Source: Actinomycetes bacterium (GTDB lineage Bacteria > Actinomycetota > Acidimicrobiia > IMCC26256 > PALSA-610). From it: 64,000 nt of DNA. Shown piece after piece: positions 53,043 through 61,037 of this stretch (its first letter is position 1; every line of letters starts with the position of its first letter). Location of the stretch: the NCBI GenBank assembly GCA_025360585.1, contig JANYBW010000064.1, positions 1 through 64,000 of the forward strand, given 5' to 3'. The translations under genes were made by a program, and so were the position numbers. The notes under the pieces were generated by a model. That model saw nothing but the letters and a program-made list of their open reading frames with translations. It did not search any database and had not been told where the DNA came from.

Positions 53043-56000
53043 TTAGCGAAAATCGCGGGAACGAATCGCGTCGGCTAATGGTGACGGCAGCCGTGTGATT
53101 CTTCCCGCGACCAAGTTGGTGACACCTTGGTGGCGTTCCAGAATCCCCCGGACTCGCAACGCTGGCGCGCCGCGCGCCACCGTACGGAATCGTTTCCAGA
53201 CGCCCTTGCTACAGATCACGTTGATGAGACCAGTTTCATCTTCAAGGTTAATAAATACAGTGCCTTTTGCAGTTTCTGGTTGCTGGCGGTGCGTCACCAC
53301 ACCCGCGACTTCGATAACCGAACGATCCGGCATGCCGCGCATCTGCGCGGCAGTCACGACTCCTTGGCGTTGCAGTTCTTCGCGCACAAACTCCGTGGGG
53401 TGTTTGCCGGCGCTCAGCCCCATCGACCATAGATCGCTCGCGACTTCTTCGGTTTCGGTCATGCCCGGCAGGTGCGGCGCTTCGATGCCGGGCAAGATTC
53501 CTGGCAAGGTTGCCACGACGGTACCGTCGAGACGCACCTCGGGTCGAGCGTTACGCAACGCGCCCGCCGCCCACAATGCTCGTCTGCGCCCCAGGCCGAA
53601 ACAATGTTCGAACGCTCCGGCCGCGGCAAGCACTTCGATCGCATCCACGGTCGCACCGCTCCGGCGTACAAAGTCTTCAATGTCCGTAAACGGTTGCTCG
53701 GTCCGTTCATCGTCGATGTGATCGAGCAGCGAATCATGCAAGCCGCGCACGCTGCGCAGACCGAGACGGATCGCGTGCACACTGCGCTCCGCGTAATGGC
53801 CAGGAAGTGGTTCACCAATCGGGTCGTGCGCGGGTCGAGGTTGCAGCGTCGCGTCGCGCACCGACGCGTTGATATCGGGGCCCAACACCAACACGCCATG
53901 ACGGCGCGCGTCGCGCAAGATCGAATGCGGTGAGTAGAAGCCCATGGGTTGCGCGTTCAGCAACGCGGCAGCAAACGCGGCCGGGTAGTGATATTTGATC
54001 CAGCTACTCGCATAGACGAGATACGCAAAACTCACCGAGTGGCTCTCGGGAAAACCAAAGTTCGCGAACGCTTCTAGCTTCGTTGCGATCTCTTGCGCAG
54101 TCTCGCCGGTGATGCCATTTTCAGCCATGCCATCGATGAGCCGTTGGCGCATCTTGGCCATCCGAGCTTGCGAACGTTTCGAACTCATCGCTTGACGAAG
54201 CTGATCCGATTCGGCCGGGCTAAACCCCGCAACATCGATGGCCATCTGCATCAGTTGTTCTTGAAACAGCGGCACGCCCAACGTTTTTTCGAGACACTTC
54301 TCTAACAACGGATGCGGGTACGTGACCGGCTCTTCGCCATTGCGGCGCCGTAAATAAGGATGCACCGAACCACCTTGGATCGGGCCAGGGCGGATCAGCG
54401 CCACCTCGATCACGAGGTCGTAAAACTCGCGGGGCCGTAACCGCGGCAACGTAGCCATCTGTGCGCGGCTTTCTACTTGGAACACACCGATCGTGTCGGC
54501 GGCGCACAACATGTCGTAGACCCGCGGGTCTTGCGGGATGGTTGCGAGATCAATATCGATCTGTTCGCTCACACGGATCATGTCGATCGCGAGATGCAAC
54601 ATCGTGAGCATCCCTAAACCCAGCAGATCAAACTTCACGAGCCCCGCGGCCGCGCAATCTTCTTTATCCCATTGCAACACACTGCGGCCTTCCATTCGAG
54701 CCCACTCGACCGGGCAAAACTCGATCAACGGCCGATCGGCCATCACCATCCCACCCGAATGAATCCCTAAGTGCCGGGGATAATCGAGCACCTGCGCGGC
54801 AAGATCGAGCGCAAGTTGCGGGATCGCCGGTTTACGGGTATCGCCCACACTCGTGGTGTCGTCGCTCGTGAGTTCGTTGAACGCATCCGCCGATGCACTC
54901 CAACGATCAACCCATTTCCCCAAGGCATCAGCTTGACCCGGCGCGACACCAGCCGCCTTGGCCATCTCGCGCAACGCACTCTTTGGGCGGTACGTGATGA
55001 CGTTCGCAACTTGCGCCGCACGCTCACGCCCGTAACGGTCGTAGACGTACTGGATCACCTCTTCACGGCGTTGATGCTCGATATCCAGATCGATATCAGG
55101 TGGGCCATCGCGCTCCGGCGACAAGAATCGTTCGAACAACAACCCGAGCGCAACTGCATCGGCTTTGGTGACTCCGATCGCGTAGCACACCGCACTGTTT
55201 GCGCTACTCCCCCGCCCCTGGCAATAGATATCGTGCGTTCGACAAAAATGCACGATGTCGTGCAGCAACAAGAAATATCCAGCAAAATTGAGCTGTTCGA
55301 TCACGCCAAGTTCGTGGTCGATCTGGCGTTGCGCTTGTTCATAGTTGGGATGGCTCTGCGGGTAGTAGACCGCAGCGCCTTTACGCACCAGTTCACGCAA
55401 CCACGTCATTTCGGTATGACCCTCGGGGACGGGATAATCCGGCAGGTTCGGCGCCGCGAGCTTCAAATCAAACGCGCACGCTTGGGCGATCTCGACCGTT
55501 CGCTCTACTGCACCCGGCCAGCGCGCAAACCGACGGAGCTGCTCGGTGGCGCTGCGCAAATGCGCGAGTGGGCTCGACGGCAACCAGCCATCCATCTCAT
55601 CAAGGCTGCGCCGCGCTCGTACAGCAGCGAGCGCGCAATACAACTGACGTTGCGCAGTCGTGGCGTAATGCACATTGTTCGTGGCAATCACTTCCACGTT
55701 GTTGTGAATCGCGAGTTGCGCAAGCGCATCATTGCGATGCCGATCGAGCGGATCGCCGTGATCCCACAACTCAACCAGCACTCGATCGCGGCCTACTGCA
55801 CCAATCAGTTTGTGGAGTTCAACTGCAGCCGCAGCTGGGCCTTCGCGCACTAGCGCCTTAGGAACCGCACCTTTACGACAGCCCGTGAGCACAAATACTT
55901 CACCGCCGCCTGCGGCTTCGTTTGCGAGTTCGGCGATCGTAAGATTCGGCGCACCCTTTTGGCCGCGCAGCTGGGCCCTGCTAATTGTGCGCGCCAACCG

Positions 56001-56303
56001 GGCATAGCCCTGTGGGCCTTGGGCCAGTACCACAAGATGATCGCCGTGCGGATCCGCGGTGCCATTCGGGATGGGCTGGGCCCGCATGCCGGGCTCCAGC
56101 ACTGTGAGCTCGGCGCCAAAGATTGTGGGCAGCCCGTGTGGCCGTGCGGCTTCGGCTAATCGCACAACTCCGTAGAAACCGTCGTGATCCGTGAGCGCGA
56201 GACCACTGAGCTTGAGGCGCGCCGCTTCTTCAACTAGCTCCTCAGGATGGCTCGCTCCATCCAGGAACGAAAAGTTCGAATGACAATGCAGCTCCGCGTA
56301 CAC
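53043..56303 (-). CDS. dnaE2: Error-prone DNA polymerase DnaE2
   Basis: The 1086-residue C-family polymerase has an N-terminal PHP domain (YAELHCHSNFSFLDGASHP, LALTDHDGFYG), the palm with catalytic acidics (PDIDLDIEHQRR near 400), SDQLRQAMSSKRS and a C-terminal OB domain (VIEVAGVVTHRQQPETAKG). It is the polymerase of the ImuA'-ImuB-DnaE2 mutasome, which copies damaged DNA with low fidelity. The GTG start (MYAELHCHS) is 8 nt after the -10 of a LexA-boxed promoter, so the mRNA is probably leaderless and SOS-induced. Confidence 0.96.
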   Translation of the reverse strand: MYAELHCHSNFSFLDGASHPEELVEEAARLKLSGLALTDHDGFYGVVRLAEAARPHGLPTIFGAELTVLEPGMRAQPIPNGTADPHGDHLVVLAQGPQGYARLARTISRAQLRGQKGAPNLTIAELANEAAGGGEVFVLTGCRKGAVPKALVREGPAAAAVELHKLIGAVGRDRVLVELWDHGDPLDRHRNDALAQLAIHNNVEVIATNNVHYATTAQRQLYCALAAVRARRSLDEMDGWLPSSPLAHLRSATEQLRRFARWPGAVERTVEIAQACAFDLKLAAPNLPDYPVPEGHTEMTWLRELVRKGAAVYYPQSHPNYEQAQRQIDHELGVIEQLNFAGYFLLLHDIVHFCRTHDIYCQGRGSSANSAVCYAIGVTKADAVALGLLFERFLSPERDGPPDIDLDIEHQRREEVIQYVYDRYGRERAAQVANVITYRPKSALREMAKAAGVAPGQADALGKWVDRWSASADAFNELTSDDTTSVGDTRKPAIPQLALDLAAQVLDYPRHLGIHSGGMVMADRPLIEFCPVEWARMEGRSVLQWDKEDCAAAGLVKFDLLGLGMLTMLHLAIDMIRVSEQIDIDLATIPQDPRVYDMLCAADTIGVFQVESRAQMATLPRLRPREFYDLVIEVALIRPGPIQGGSVHPYLRRRNGEEPVTYPHPLLEKCLEKTLGVPLFQEQLMQMAIDVAGFSPAESDQLRQAMSSKRSQARMAKMRQRLIDGMAENGITGETAQEIATKLEAFANFGFPESHSVSFAYLVYASSWIKYHYPAAFAAALLNAQPMGFYSPHSILRDARRHGVLVLGPDINASVRDATLQPRPAHDPIGEPLPGHYAERSVHAIRLGLRSVRGLHDSLLDHIDDERTEQPFTDIEDFVRRSGATVDAIEVLAAAGAFEHCFGLGRRRALWAAGALRNARPEVRLDGTVVATLPGILPGIEAPHLPGMTETEEVASDLWSMGLSAGKHPTEFVREELQRQGVVTAAQMRGMPDRSVIEVAGVVTHRQQPETAKGTVFINLEDETGLINVICSKGVWKRFRTVARGAPALRVRGILERHQGVTNLVAGRITRLPSPLADAIRSRDFR

Positions 56304-56311
56304 GCGCGCTC

Positions 56312-56341
56312 ACTGTATCGAACATACGTTCGCTAATGCAA
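56312..56341 (-). promoter_or_regulatory. dnaE2 promoter with LexA box in the spacer
   Basis: On the minus strand TTGCAT and TACAGT are separated by exactly 18 bp. That spacer is filled by the LexA palindrome CGAACGTATGTTCG (56319-56332). The GTG of dnaE2 is 8 nt past the -10. The imuA' promoter has the same layout. Confidence 0.88.
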
Positions 56342-56347
56342 GGTCGC

Positions 56348-56761
56348 TCACCGATTTCGCGTGAAGGTAAACCGGCTCGGATCTTCTTCATCTGCCAGCG
56401 CCTCACGACGAAACCAATCCACAAAATCTTCCGGTGTCATCCGACGATAGATATAGCCCGCGTTCTCTATCTTCGAATTTCGTTCCCACCATCTCGTCTT
56501 CGCGATCCGCTCCTGCCATATCGCGATGTTGCGAGCCCGACGATGATCATCGGCAGTAATCGGCATCGAATCTGGGATCGCTTGCACGCCAGACGCACCC
56601 ACTGGCCCGTCGGCATATAGTTCCGCGCCCACTGCCGCCGCCAATATATGCACTGCATACGCCGTGACGCTCAAGCCCGCCGCATCAGCGACCCGTTTCA
56701 ATGCGTGTTGCAACTGCGGCGCAACCCGCAAATACAACACCGAAGGCTTCCCTCGATCCAT
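56348..56761 (-). CDS. Unrecognised protein between imuB and dnaE2, RHH-like start
   Basis: The protein, about 137 residues from the ATG at 56761 (another at 56773), has an N-terminal segment SVLYLRVAPQLQHALKRVADAAGLSVTAYAVHILAAAV that resembles an Arc/MetJ-type ribbon-helix-helix. The C-terminal half is basic and aromatic (RIAKTRWWERNSKIENAGYIYRRMTPEDFVDWFRREAL). No family is recognised. It ends 44 bp before dnaE2, and the dnaE2 LexA promoter fills that gap, so it has a separate transcript or reads through into dnaE2. A role in the mutasome or its control is inference from position. Confidence 0.7.
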   Translation of the reverse strand: MDRGKPSVLYLRVAPQLQHALKRVADAAGLSVTAYAVHILAAAVGAELYADGPVGASGVQAIPDSMPITADDHRRARNIAIWQERIAKTRWWERNSKIENAGYIYRRMTPEDFVDWFRREALADEEDPSRFTFTRNR

Positions 56762-56889
56762 CACCATGACCATGACGGTACGCCAGGGGTGCGACAGTCA
56801 CGACGCTGCGAACTTCGTTCCGAGCGTCCCCGGAGAGCCCTACACGGCAACAGCCACCCCTATACAAAGGTGAAAATACCGTGCTAGCG

Positions 56890-56917
56890 CTGGTGCTAGC
56901 ACATGCGCTAGCACCAG
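56890..56917 (-). terminator. Hairpin terminator candidate after imuB
   Basis: CTGGTGCTAGC-ACATGC-GCTAGCACCAG is a perfect 11-bp stem with a 6-nt loop. In the direction of imuB transcription it is followed after about 12 nt by TATTTT. An extra GTGCTAGCGC copy lies beside it. It ends 53 bp beyond the imuB stop. Confidence 0.65.
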
Positions 56918-56970
56918 TTTCTGTACTACCACTCGCTCTGCGCGCCGCCCCCCGAGGACAGAAACAGGAG

Positions 56971-58677
56971 CTAGTCGTAGAGAGCATCGACGGTGGCCCG
57001 ACCGGCCTGCACGGTAACCAATACCATTGCCCCGACCGCGCCAACCGCGCCGAGGCAGACTCGCCAACGAACACAACGATGATGTTGTGCGCCGTCCCAC
57101 CACCGCACATCGCTCGGCCATGGGCCCTCACATCGCCCGATCAGACCACCGCCTTGCGGCAAGACATCACATAAGAGCCGGTGTGGCCACGTTGTGGCTT
57201 CACCGCGCGAAGAAACTCGCACAGGTTCGCCGAGTACGTCGAGCAAACGAGCAGGAACGCCAGGGCAAAACACTCTCGCCGGATACGGCGCGGGAATCGC
57301 GCCCGGCCATCCGACCATTTCGGTTCCCACTCGCAACGGCCGTTGCCCAGCACGGGGTTCACCCCATGGAATCAGAGCAATTTGTTCATCGGGCGTACGG
57401 CCACCTTGTTCCACCATGGTCCCGACGGCTTCGTATCCGAGCATTCCTTGCAATCGAGACAATGCACGATCGGCGCGTAATGCCGCCGCCGGATCGCCGC
57501 CAAATAGCCCCAACTGGCGCGCCGGAATCGCGACTACTTCTAACGGCTCCAACCGCAATCGAGTGAGCGCGCCCGTGGTGCTATCGAGCCCGCTTTCTCC
57601 CATCGCGACGAAATCTTGATAGGCGCGTATATCCCCCACAGCAATTACCGGAGCGTTGGCTTGCAACCAGCCATCCAGCTGCCAGCGCACGCGTTCAGCC
57701 AGCGACGCGGGCTGGAAACCATCGTCATGACGCCAACCCCGAGCAAGCTGCTCACCGTGTTCGGTTTCGGCTTCAACGAGCACGTGCGTACACGCCAAGC
57801 CGCGAGCACTGAGCCGTTCAACAATTTGATCAGCCAACATCTTCGCGGTGAACGCGATTGCATCGACACGCGCGACCGGTGGATCGAGTTCGATGCTCGC
57901 AGCACAATCGGGCGGCACCAACGACAAGTTCAGCGGCGAGGGATCACGCCCCTGTGCAAGTTCATGAAGCCGAGCACCTTCAGTCCCGAACCGGGCCAGT
58001 ACCGCGGCCGTCGGCAGCTCGCTAAACGCCCGCAAAGTTGGCAGCCCGAGCCGTTCCAACATGCTCGCGAGCTCCGGTGCCCCTAACGCCACAACCGGAA
58101 ATTTGCCTACGAACATTGATGATTCGCCCGCAGCAACGATCGTGCTCGTGCGCGCCGCCAGCCGAGCCGCGAACCGACCATCCGCAATCCCAGCTCGCAC
58201 TCCCGCTTGAATCGCGGGCGTTGAAGGTATCACCGTCTGCACTGCGGCAATGACTGCTTGTTGCAATGCAGCATCGCCACCGAAATAGCGCGACGGCCCG
58301 CGGGTTGCGAAACTCAACCGGCCGGGAACATCAATTTCCAAACGAGGAGTGAAGCCTTCGACGGCACGAGCTACAGCTTCGAATGTTCGCGCTTCGTGCG
58401 CGAGATCCGCGTCCAACACGACCAGCTGCCTCGCCCCCGTATTTGCACCAGCGCTTCTACTTGCCCCCGCGTCCACACAGGCAGCTTCGGCTTCACGCCG
58501 CCGCATCCCATTGCGCACCCCAAATGCTTTGGCTTCACTCGTTGCGGCCCGAACTAAATCCCGAGCCCCAACGCGCTCGCGCACGATGACGGCTTGCCCG
58601 CCCAGCGCGGGATCGCGCACAAGCGCGGCCGTAATGGGCCAGTCCACACAGTGCACGGCGCACGTTCGGATATCCAT
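56971..58677 (-). CDS. imuB: Y-family polymerase-like mutasome protein ImuB
   Basis: The 568-residue protein has the Y-family outline but lacks the catalytic Asp/Glu set: MDIRTCAVHCVDWPITAAL at the start has no metal-binding D-x-D. That is the mark of ImuB, which acts as an adaptor rather than a polymerase. A beta-clamp-binding pentapeptide QLGLF (within ARQLGLFGG) lies near 387. ImuB bridges ImuA', DnaE2 and the clamp. It starts 6 nt after the imuA' stop, so the two are cotranscribed from the LexA-boxed promoter. Confidence 0.93.
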   Translation of the reverse strand: MDIRTCAVHCVDWPITAALVRDPALGGQAVIVRERVGARDLVRAATSEAKAFGVRNGMRRREAEAACVDAGASRSAGANTGARQLVVLDADLAHEARTFEAVARAVEGFTPRLEIDVPGRLSFATRGPSRYFGGDAALQQAVIAAVQTVIPSTPAIQAGVRAGIADGRFAARLAARTSTIVAAGESSMFVGKFPVVALGAPELASMLERLGLPTLRAFSELPTAAVLARFGTEGARLHELAQGRDPSPLNLSLVPPDCAASIELDPPVARVDAIAFTAKMLADQIVERLSARGLACTHVLVEAETEHGEQLARGWRHDDGFQPASLAERVRWQLDGWLQANAPVIAVGDIRAYQDFVAMGESGLDSTTGALTRLRLEPLEVVAIPARQLGLFGGDPAAALRADRALSRLQGMLGYEAVGTMVEQGGRTPDEQIALIPWGEPRAGQRPLRVGTEMVGWPGAIPAPYPARVFCPGVPARLLDVLGEPVRVSSRGEATTWPHRLLCDVLPQGGGLIGRCEGPWPSDVRWWDGAQHHRCVRWRVCLGAVGAVGAMVLVTVQAGRATVDALYD

Positions 58678-58683
58678 TGACCG

Positions 58684-59265
58684 CTAGCCCGCACGAGCAA
58701 GTCGCAGGGAACTGACGCCTTTGCCGGCAATGTCGTAACACCGTTCGCCGGCATCATCGAGACTCGCATGAATTCGTATCGCGACTTCTCCTGGCCACAC
58801 CCCCACGCGCACACCAGGAATGGATTCCAACATCACGATGATGCTTTGGTGTTGGCGCGCTCGAGCCTGCAATCGCCGAGCATCGCCGAGCGCGATCCGG
58901 CCCGGCACCGCGGCGCAGACCATCGTGAAACCATCGAGCAAGGCCCCAACCGTTACTGCCCAACGGTCAACCGGAACATTTCGAACGACTGCACAGCGTT
59001 CGAGCGACACTCCCAGCTCCAGCGCAGCTTTGCCCCCCAACGAGCCGGGATCAACAAATGCTGCCCACTCGCCGGTTGCGGTAGTTGCGGCGGCGAGGGT
59101 CAGCGCCGCGCTCGTTACCCCTGCTCCGGACTCGCCATCGATAGCAACCACAGAGCCCCGTTGGATTCCGCCCGGAGGTAACAACGGCTCAAAAATGCCC
59201 GCGACAGGGATTCGACGAATCCCGGCCCAGGCGTTACCGGTTTGCCAATCCAACGTTTCAACCAC
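58684..59265 (-). CDS. imuA': Mutasome accessory protein ImuA' (RecA-like)
   Basis: The 193-residue RecA-fold protein has GSVVAIDGESGAGVTSAALTLA near 35-56, where the Walker A Lys is replaced by Val (GESGAGVT). ATP hydrolysis is therefore unlikely, consistent with an accessory role in the mutasome. It recruits and stabilises ImuB/DnaE2. The GTG start is right at the predicted transcription start of a LexA-boxed promoter, so the message is probably leaderless. Confidence 0.88.
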   Translation of the reverse strand: MVETLDWQTGNAWAGIRRIPVAGIFEPLLPPGGIQRGSVVAIDGESGAGVTSAALTLAAATTATGEWAAFVDPGSLGGKAALELGVSLERCAVVRNVPVDRWAVTVGALLDGFTMVCAAVPGRIALGDARRLQARARQHQSIIVMLESIPGVRVGVWPGEVAIRIHASLDDAGERCYDIAGKGVSSLRLARAG

Positions 59266-59271
59266 ACGATC

Positions 59272-59301
59272 ACGTTACCGAACATACGTTCGATAACGCA
59301 A
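59272..59301 (-). promoter_or_regulatory. imuA'-imuB promoter with LexA box in the spacer
   Basis: On the minus strand TTGCGT and TAACGT are 18 bp apart, with CGAACGTATGTTCG (59279-59292) inside. The GTG of imuA' lies 6 nt past the -10. The 14-mer, spacing and start layout match those of dnaE2. Confidence 0.9.
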
Positions 59302-59318
59302 GTGGGCCAGATTGCGGG

Positions 59319-59681
59319 TTACTGCACTGGTGACGGGAGCCGATCCACGCCGTAGGGCGCCAAGGCTTCCACCGAATAGCCAGCACCATCGCCGTAGTAG
59401 TGAAAGAGGTGCTCAATCGCATGCGTGACTTTGGGTTCAAGCACTGCCCATTGGGATGGGTCAGCCTCAACGGTCACCGTGTTGGAGTACAAGCTCACGC
59501 TCTTCACGCCGAGCTCGAACAATCGACGAGCCAAGATATGTGGTGCTTTGGTACCGCCCACCGCCGATTCCGCGTTCGGAAATCGTTCGATCATCATGCC
59601 CGTTATAGAGCGGTTCGTCGCGAAGTTGCGTACTTCCCGCCGAGCTCCGTGAGTGACTGTGACCGTCAATGTTTGACCCAT
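59319..59681 (-). CDS. Nfu/NifU N-terminal domain-like protein
   Basis: The 120-residue protein resembles the Nfu_N domain of Fe-S scaffold proteins: AVGGTKAPHILARRLFELGVKSVSLYSNTVTVEADPSQWAVLEPKVTHAIEHLF. No CxxC cluster-binding half is present, so it is not itself a complete Nfu. It lies 10 bp downstream of rnhB and upstream of imuA' on the same strand. Confidence 0.65.
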   Translation of the reverse strand: MGQTLTVTVTHGARREVRNFATNRSITGMMIERFPNAESAVGGTKAPHILARRLFELGVKSVSLYSNTVTVEADPSQWAVLEPKVTHAIEHLFHYYGDGAGYSVEALAPYGVDRLPSPVQ

Positions 59682-59691
59682 AACGGCCAGG

Positions 59692-60360
59692 CTAGAACAG
59701 TGTGGGTTGCCGTTCGAACTTCAATGAGGGCCACAGCAAATTGTCCATAAAAATCCAGCTGCGGCGATGGATTGCACTCGGCCCGTACCCCTCCAAAGCG
59801 CACCGGTGCGCGGGAGCGGGATAGCCCCGATTCGATTCGAAGCTGTAGTGGGGAAAGTGTTGCGCTTCTTCGACCATGATCTGATCACGAGTGACTTTCG
59901 CGATCACGGACGCGGCAGCCACCGACAAAACGGTCTGGTCGCCTTTGATCACCGTATGCACCGGCACACTGAGCCCGAGGTAGTTGTGTTTGCCGTCGAG
60001 GATGATGCGATCGATAGCGAAGCCGGCTTGGACGATCTGGGCGAGGGCACGTTCGGCGGCGAGCCGCAACGCTGCGGTCATACCAAGTTCGTCGCATTCG
60101 TTATGACTGGCGTGACCGACTCCGTAGGCGCGGGCCCAGGAACGGATCCTTATAGCCGCGGCGTTACGTTCGTTTTCGGTGAGCAGTTTTGAATCGCGTA
60201 CACCACCGAGATGTTCGTTGGGAGCAACGAGGGCACCAACGGTGACGGGCCCGGCCCACGAACCCCGCCCGACTTCATCAATGCCCACGATGACCTTGTC
60301 GCCGTTTTGCCAAAACTTGCGTTCCAACCTGAGCGTCGGCGAAGTTTTTTTGGTGGCCAT
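59692..60360 (-). CDS. rnhB: Ribonuclease HII
   Basis: RNase HII nicks DNA at incorporated ribonucleotides. The 222-residue protein has the metal-binding VGIDEVGRGSWAGPV near 23-37, LTENERNAAA, DRIILDGKHNYL with Asp, and SVAAASVIAKVTRDQIM. The ATG at 60360 is preferred over that six codons upstream. Confidence 0.95.
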   Translation of the reverse strand: MATKKTSPTLRLERKFWQNGDKVIVGIDEVGRGSWAGPVTVGALVAPNEHLGGVRDSKLLTENERNAAAIRIRSWARAYGVGHASHNECDELGMTAALRLAAERALAQIVQAGFAIDRIILDGKHNYLGLSVPVHTVIKGDQTVLSVAAASVIAKVTRDQIMVEEAQHFPHYSFESNRGYPAPAHRCALEGYGPSAIHRRSWIFMDNLLWPSLKFERQPTLF

Positions 60361-60427
60361 CGTCGTTGACCGTAGCAAGCTTGCGCGCTACAACGTACGC
60401 TGTCGTCTATGGAGTCGCGTTGAAGGT

Positions 60428-60634
60428 GTGCCAGTGAAAGTTGGGGTTCGCGTCGAAGTCCGGAATCGCTTCGAGGCGGGTTGGTCGCGCGGCTTTGAAA
60501 TCGCGGAGATCATTGAGGCACAACATGGTTTGGAATTCAAAGTAAAGCGCCGCTCCGATGGATCGCTCCTGCCCTCGGCATTTTCTGTAGACGATCTTCG
60601 TGAGGAGCGACGGCGCCAGACCTGGTGGCAATAG
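60428..60634 (+). CDS. Small conserved beta-rich protein
   Basis: The 68-residue protein from GTG 60428 reads MPVKVGVRVEVRNRFEAGWSRGFEIAEI then a Lys/Arg-rich strand (FKVKRRSDGSLLPSAFSVDDLREE). This pattern looks like a Tudor/SH3-like barrel. It is convergent with the GYD gene. The function is unknown. Confidence 0.62.
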   Translation: MPVKVGVRVEVRNRFEAGWSRGFEIAEIIEAQHGLEFKVKRRSDGSLLPSAFSVDDLREERRRQTWWQ

Positions 60635-60676
60635 CAGCAAAATGCGCCCGAGCGACTCCGTTCAACACGAGCGGGT

Positions 60677-60976
60677 CTAACTTTCTTTGCCTTCTTGGAG
60701 CATGGCAACGAGGTCATCGACAGGAATCGCCGCGAGGGTGGTCGTGCGCATAGTGCCTCGGGCGGCAAGCATGATCGCGGCCTTGGCCATCGTGTGTTCA
60801 TCGGGGGCTTCGATGATGTTCAGGAAGTCGTATTGACCCATGAGCGCGTACTGGGCCACGACCTTGAGCCCGAGCGCTTCGACTTCGCTACGAACTTGGT
60901 GGATACGTTCAGGATGCTGACGTAGGGTTTCCCAGCCGTCGGGTGCAAGCGTGGACAACATTGCGAAAGTGGCCAT
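60677..60976 (-). CDS. GYD domain protein
   Basis: The 99-residue alpha/beta protein begins MATFAMLSTLAPDGWETLRQHPERI and has the motif YALMGQYDFLNIIEAPDEHTMAKAAIML, in which GQYD is the name-giving GYD site. These proteins form small ferredoxin-like barrels of unknown role. It is divergent from the exported phosphoesterase gene. Confidence 0.85.
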   Translation of the reverse strand: MATFAMLSTLAPDGWETLRQHPERIHQVRSEVEALGLKVVAQYALMGQYDFLNIIEAPDEHTMAKAAIMLAARGTMRTTTLAAIPVDDLVAMLQEGKES

Positions 60977-61037
60977 ATCGCCACACTATCGACCAAAACA
61001 CTTGGCGTTTGACTCTGGCAGGAGGCATGATGACCTC

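Noticed and set aside
54771-55853. 360-codon frame opposite dnaE2
   Set aside because: Falls wholly within the DnaE2 catalytic region and has no protein-like pattern.
56810-56820. GAAC-TTC-GTTC upstream of the gene between imuB and dnaE2
   Set aside because: The half-sites are 3 bp apart, not 4, so LexA geometry is off by one; not called as a box.
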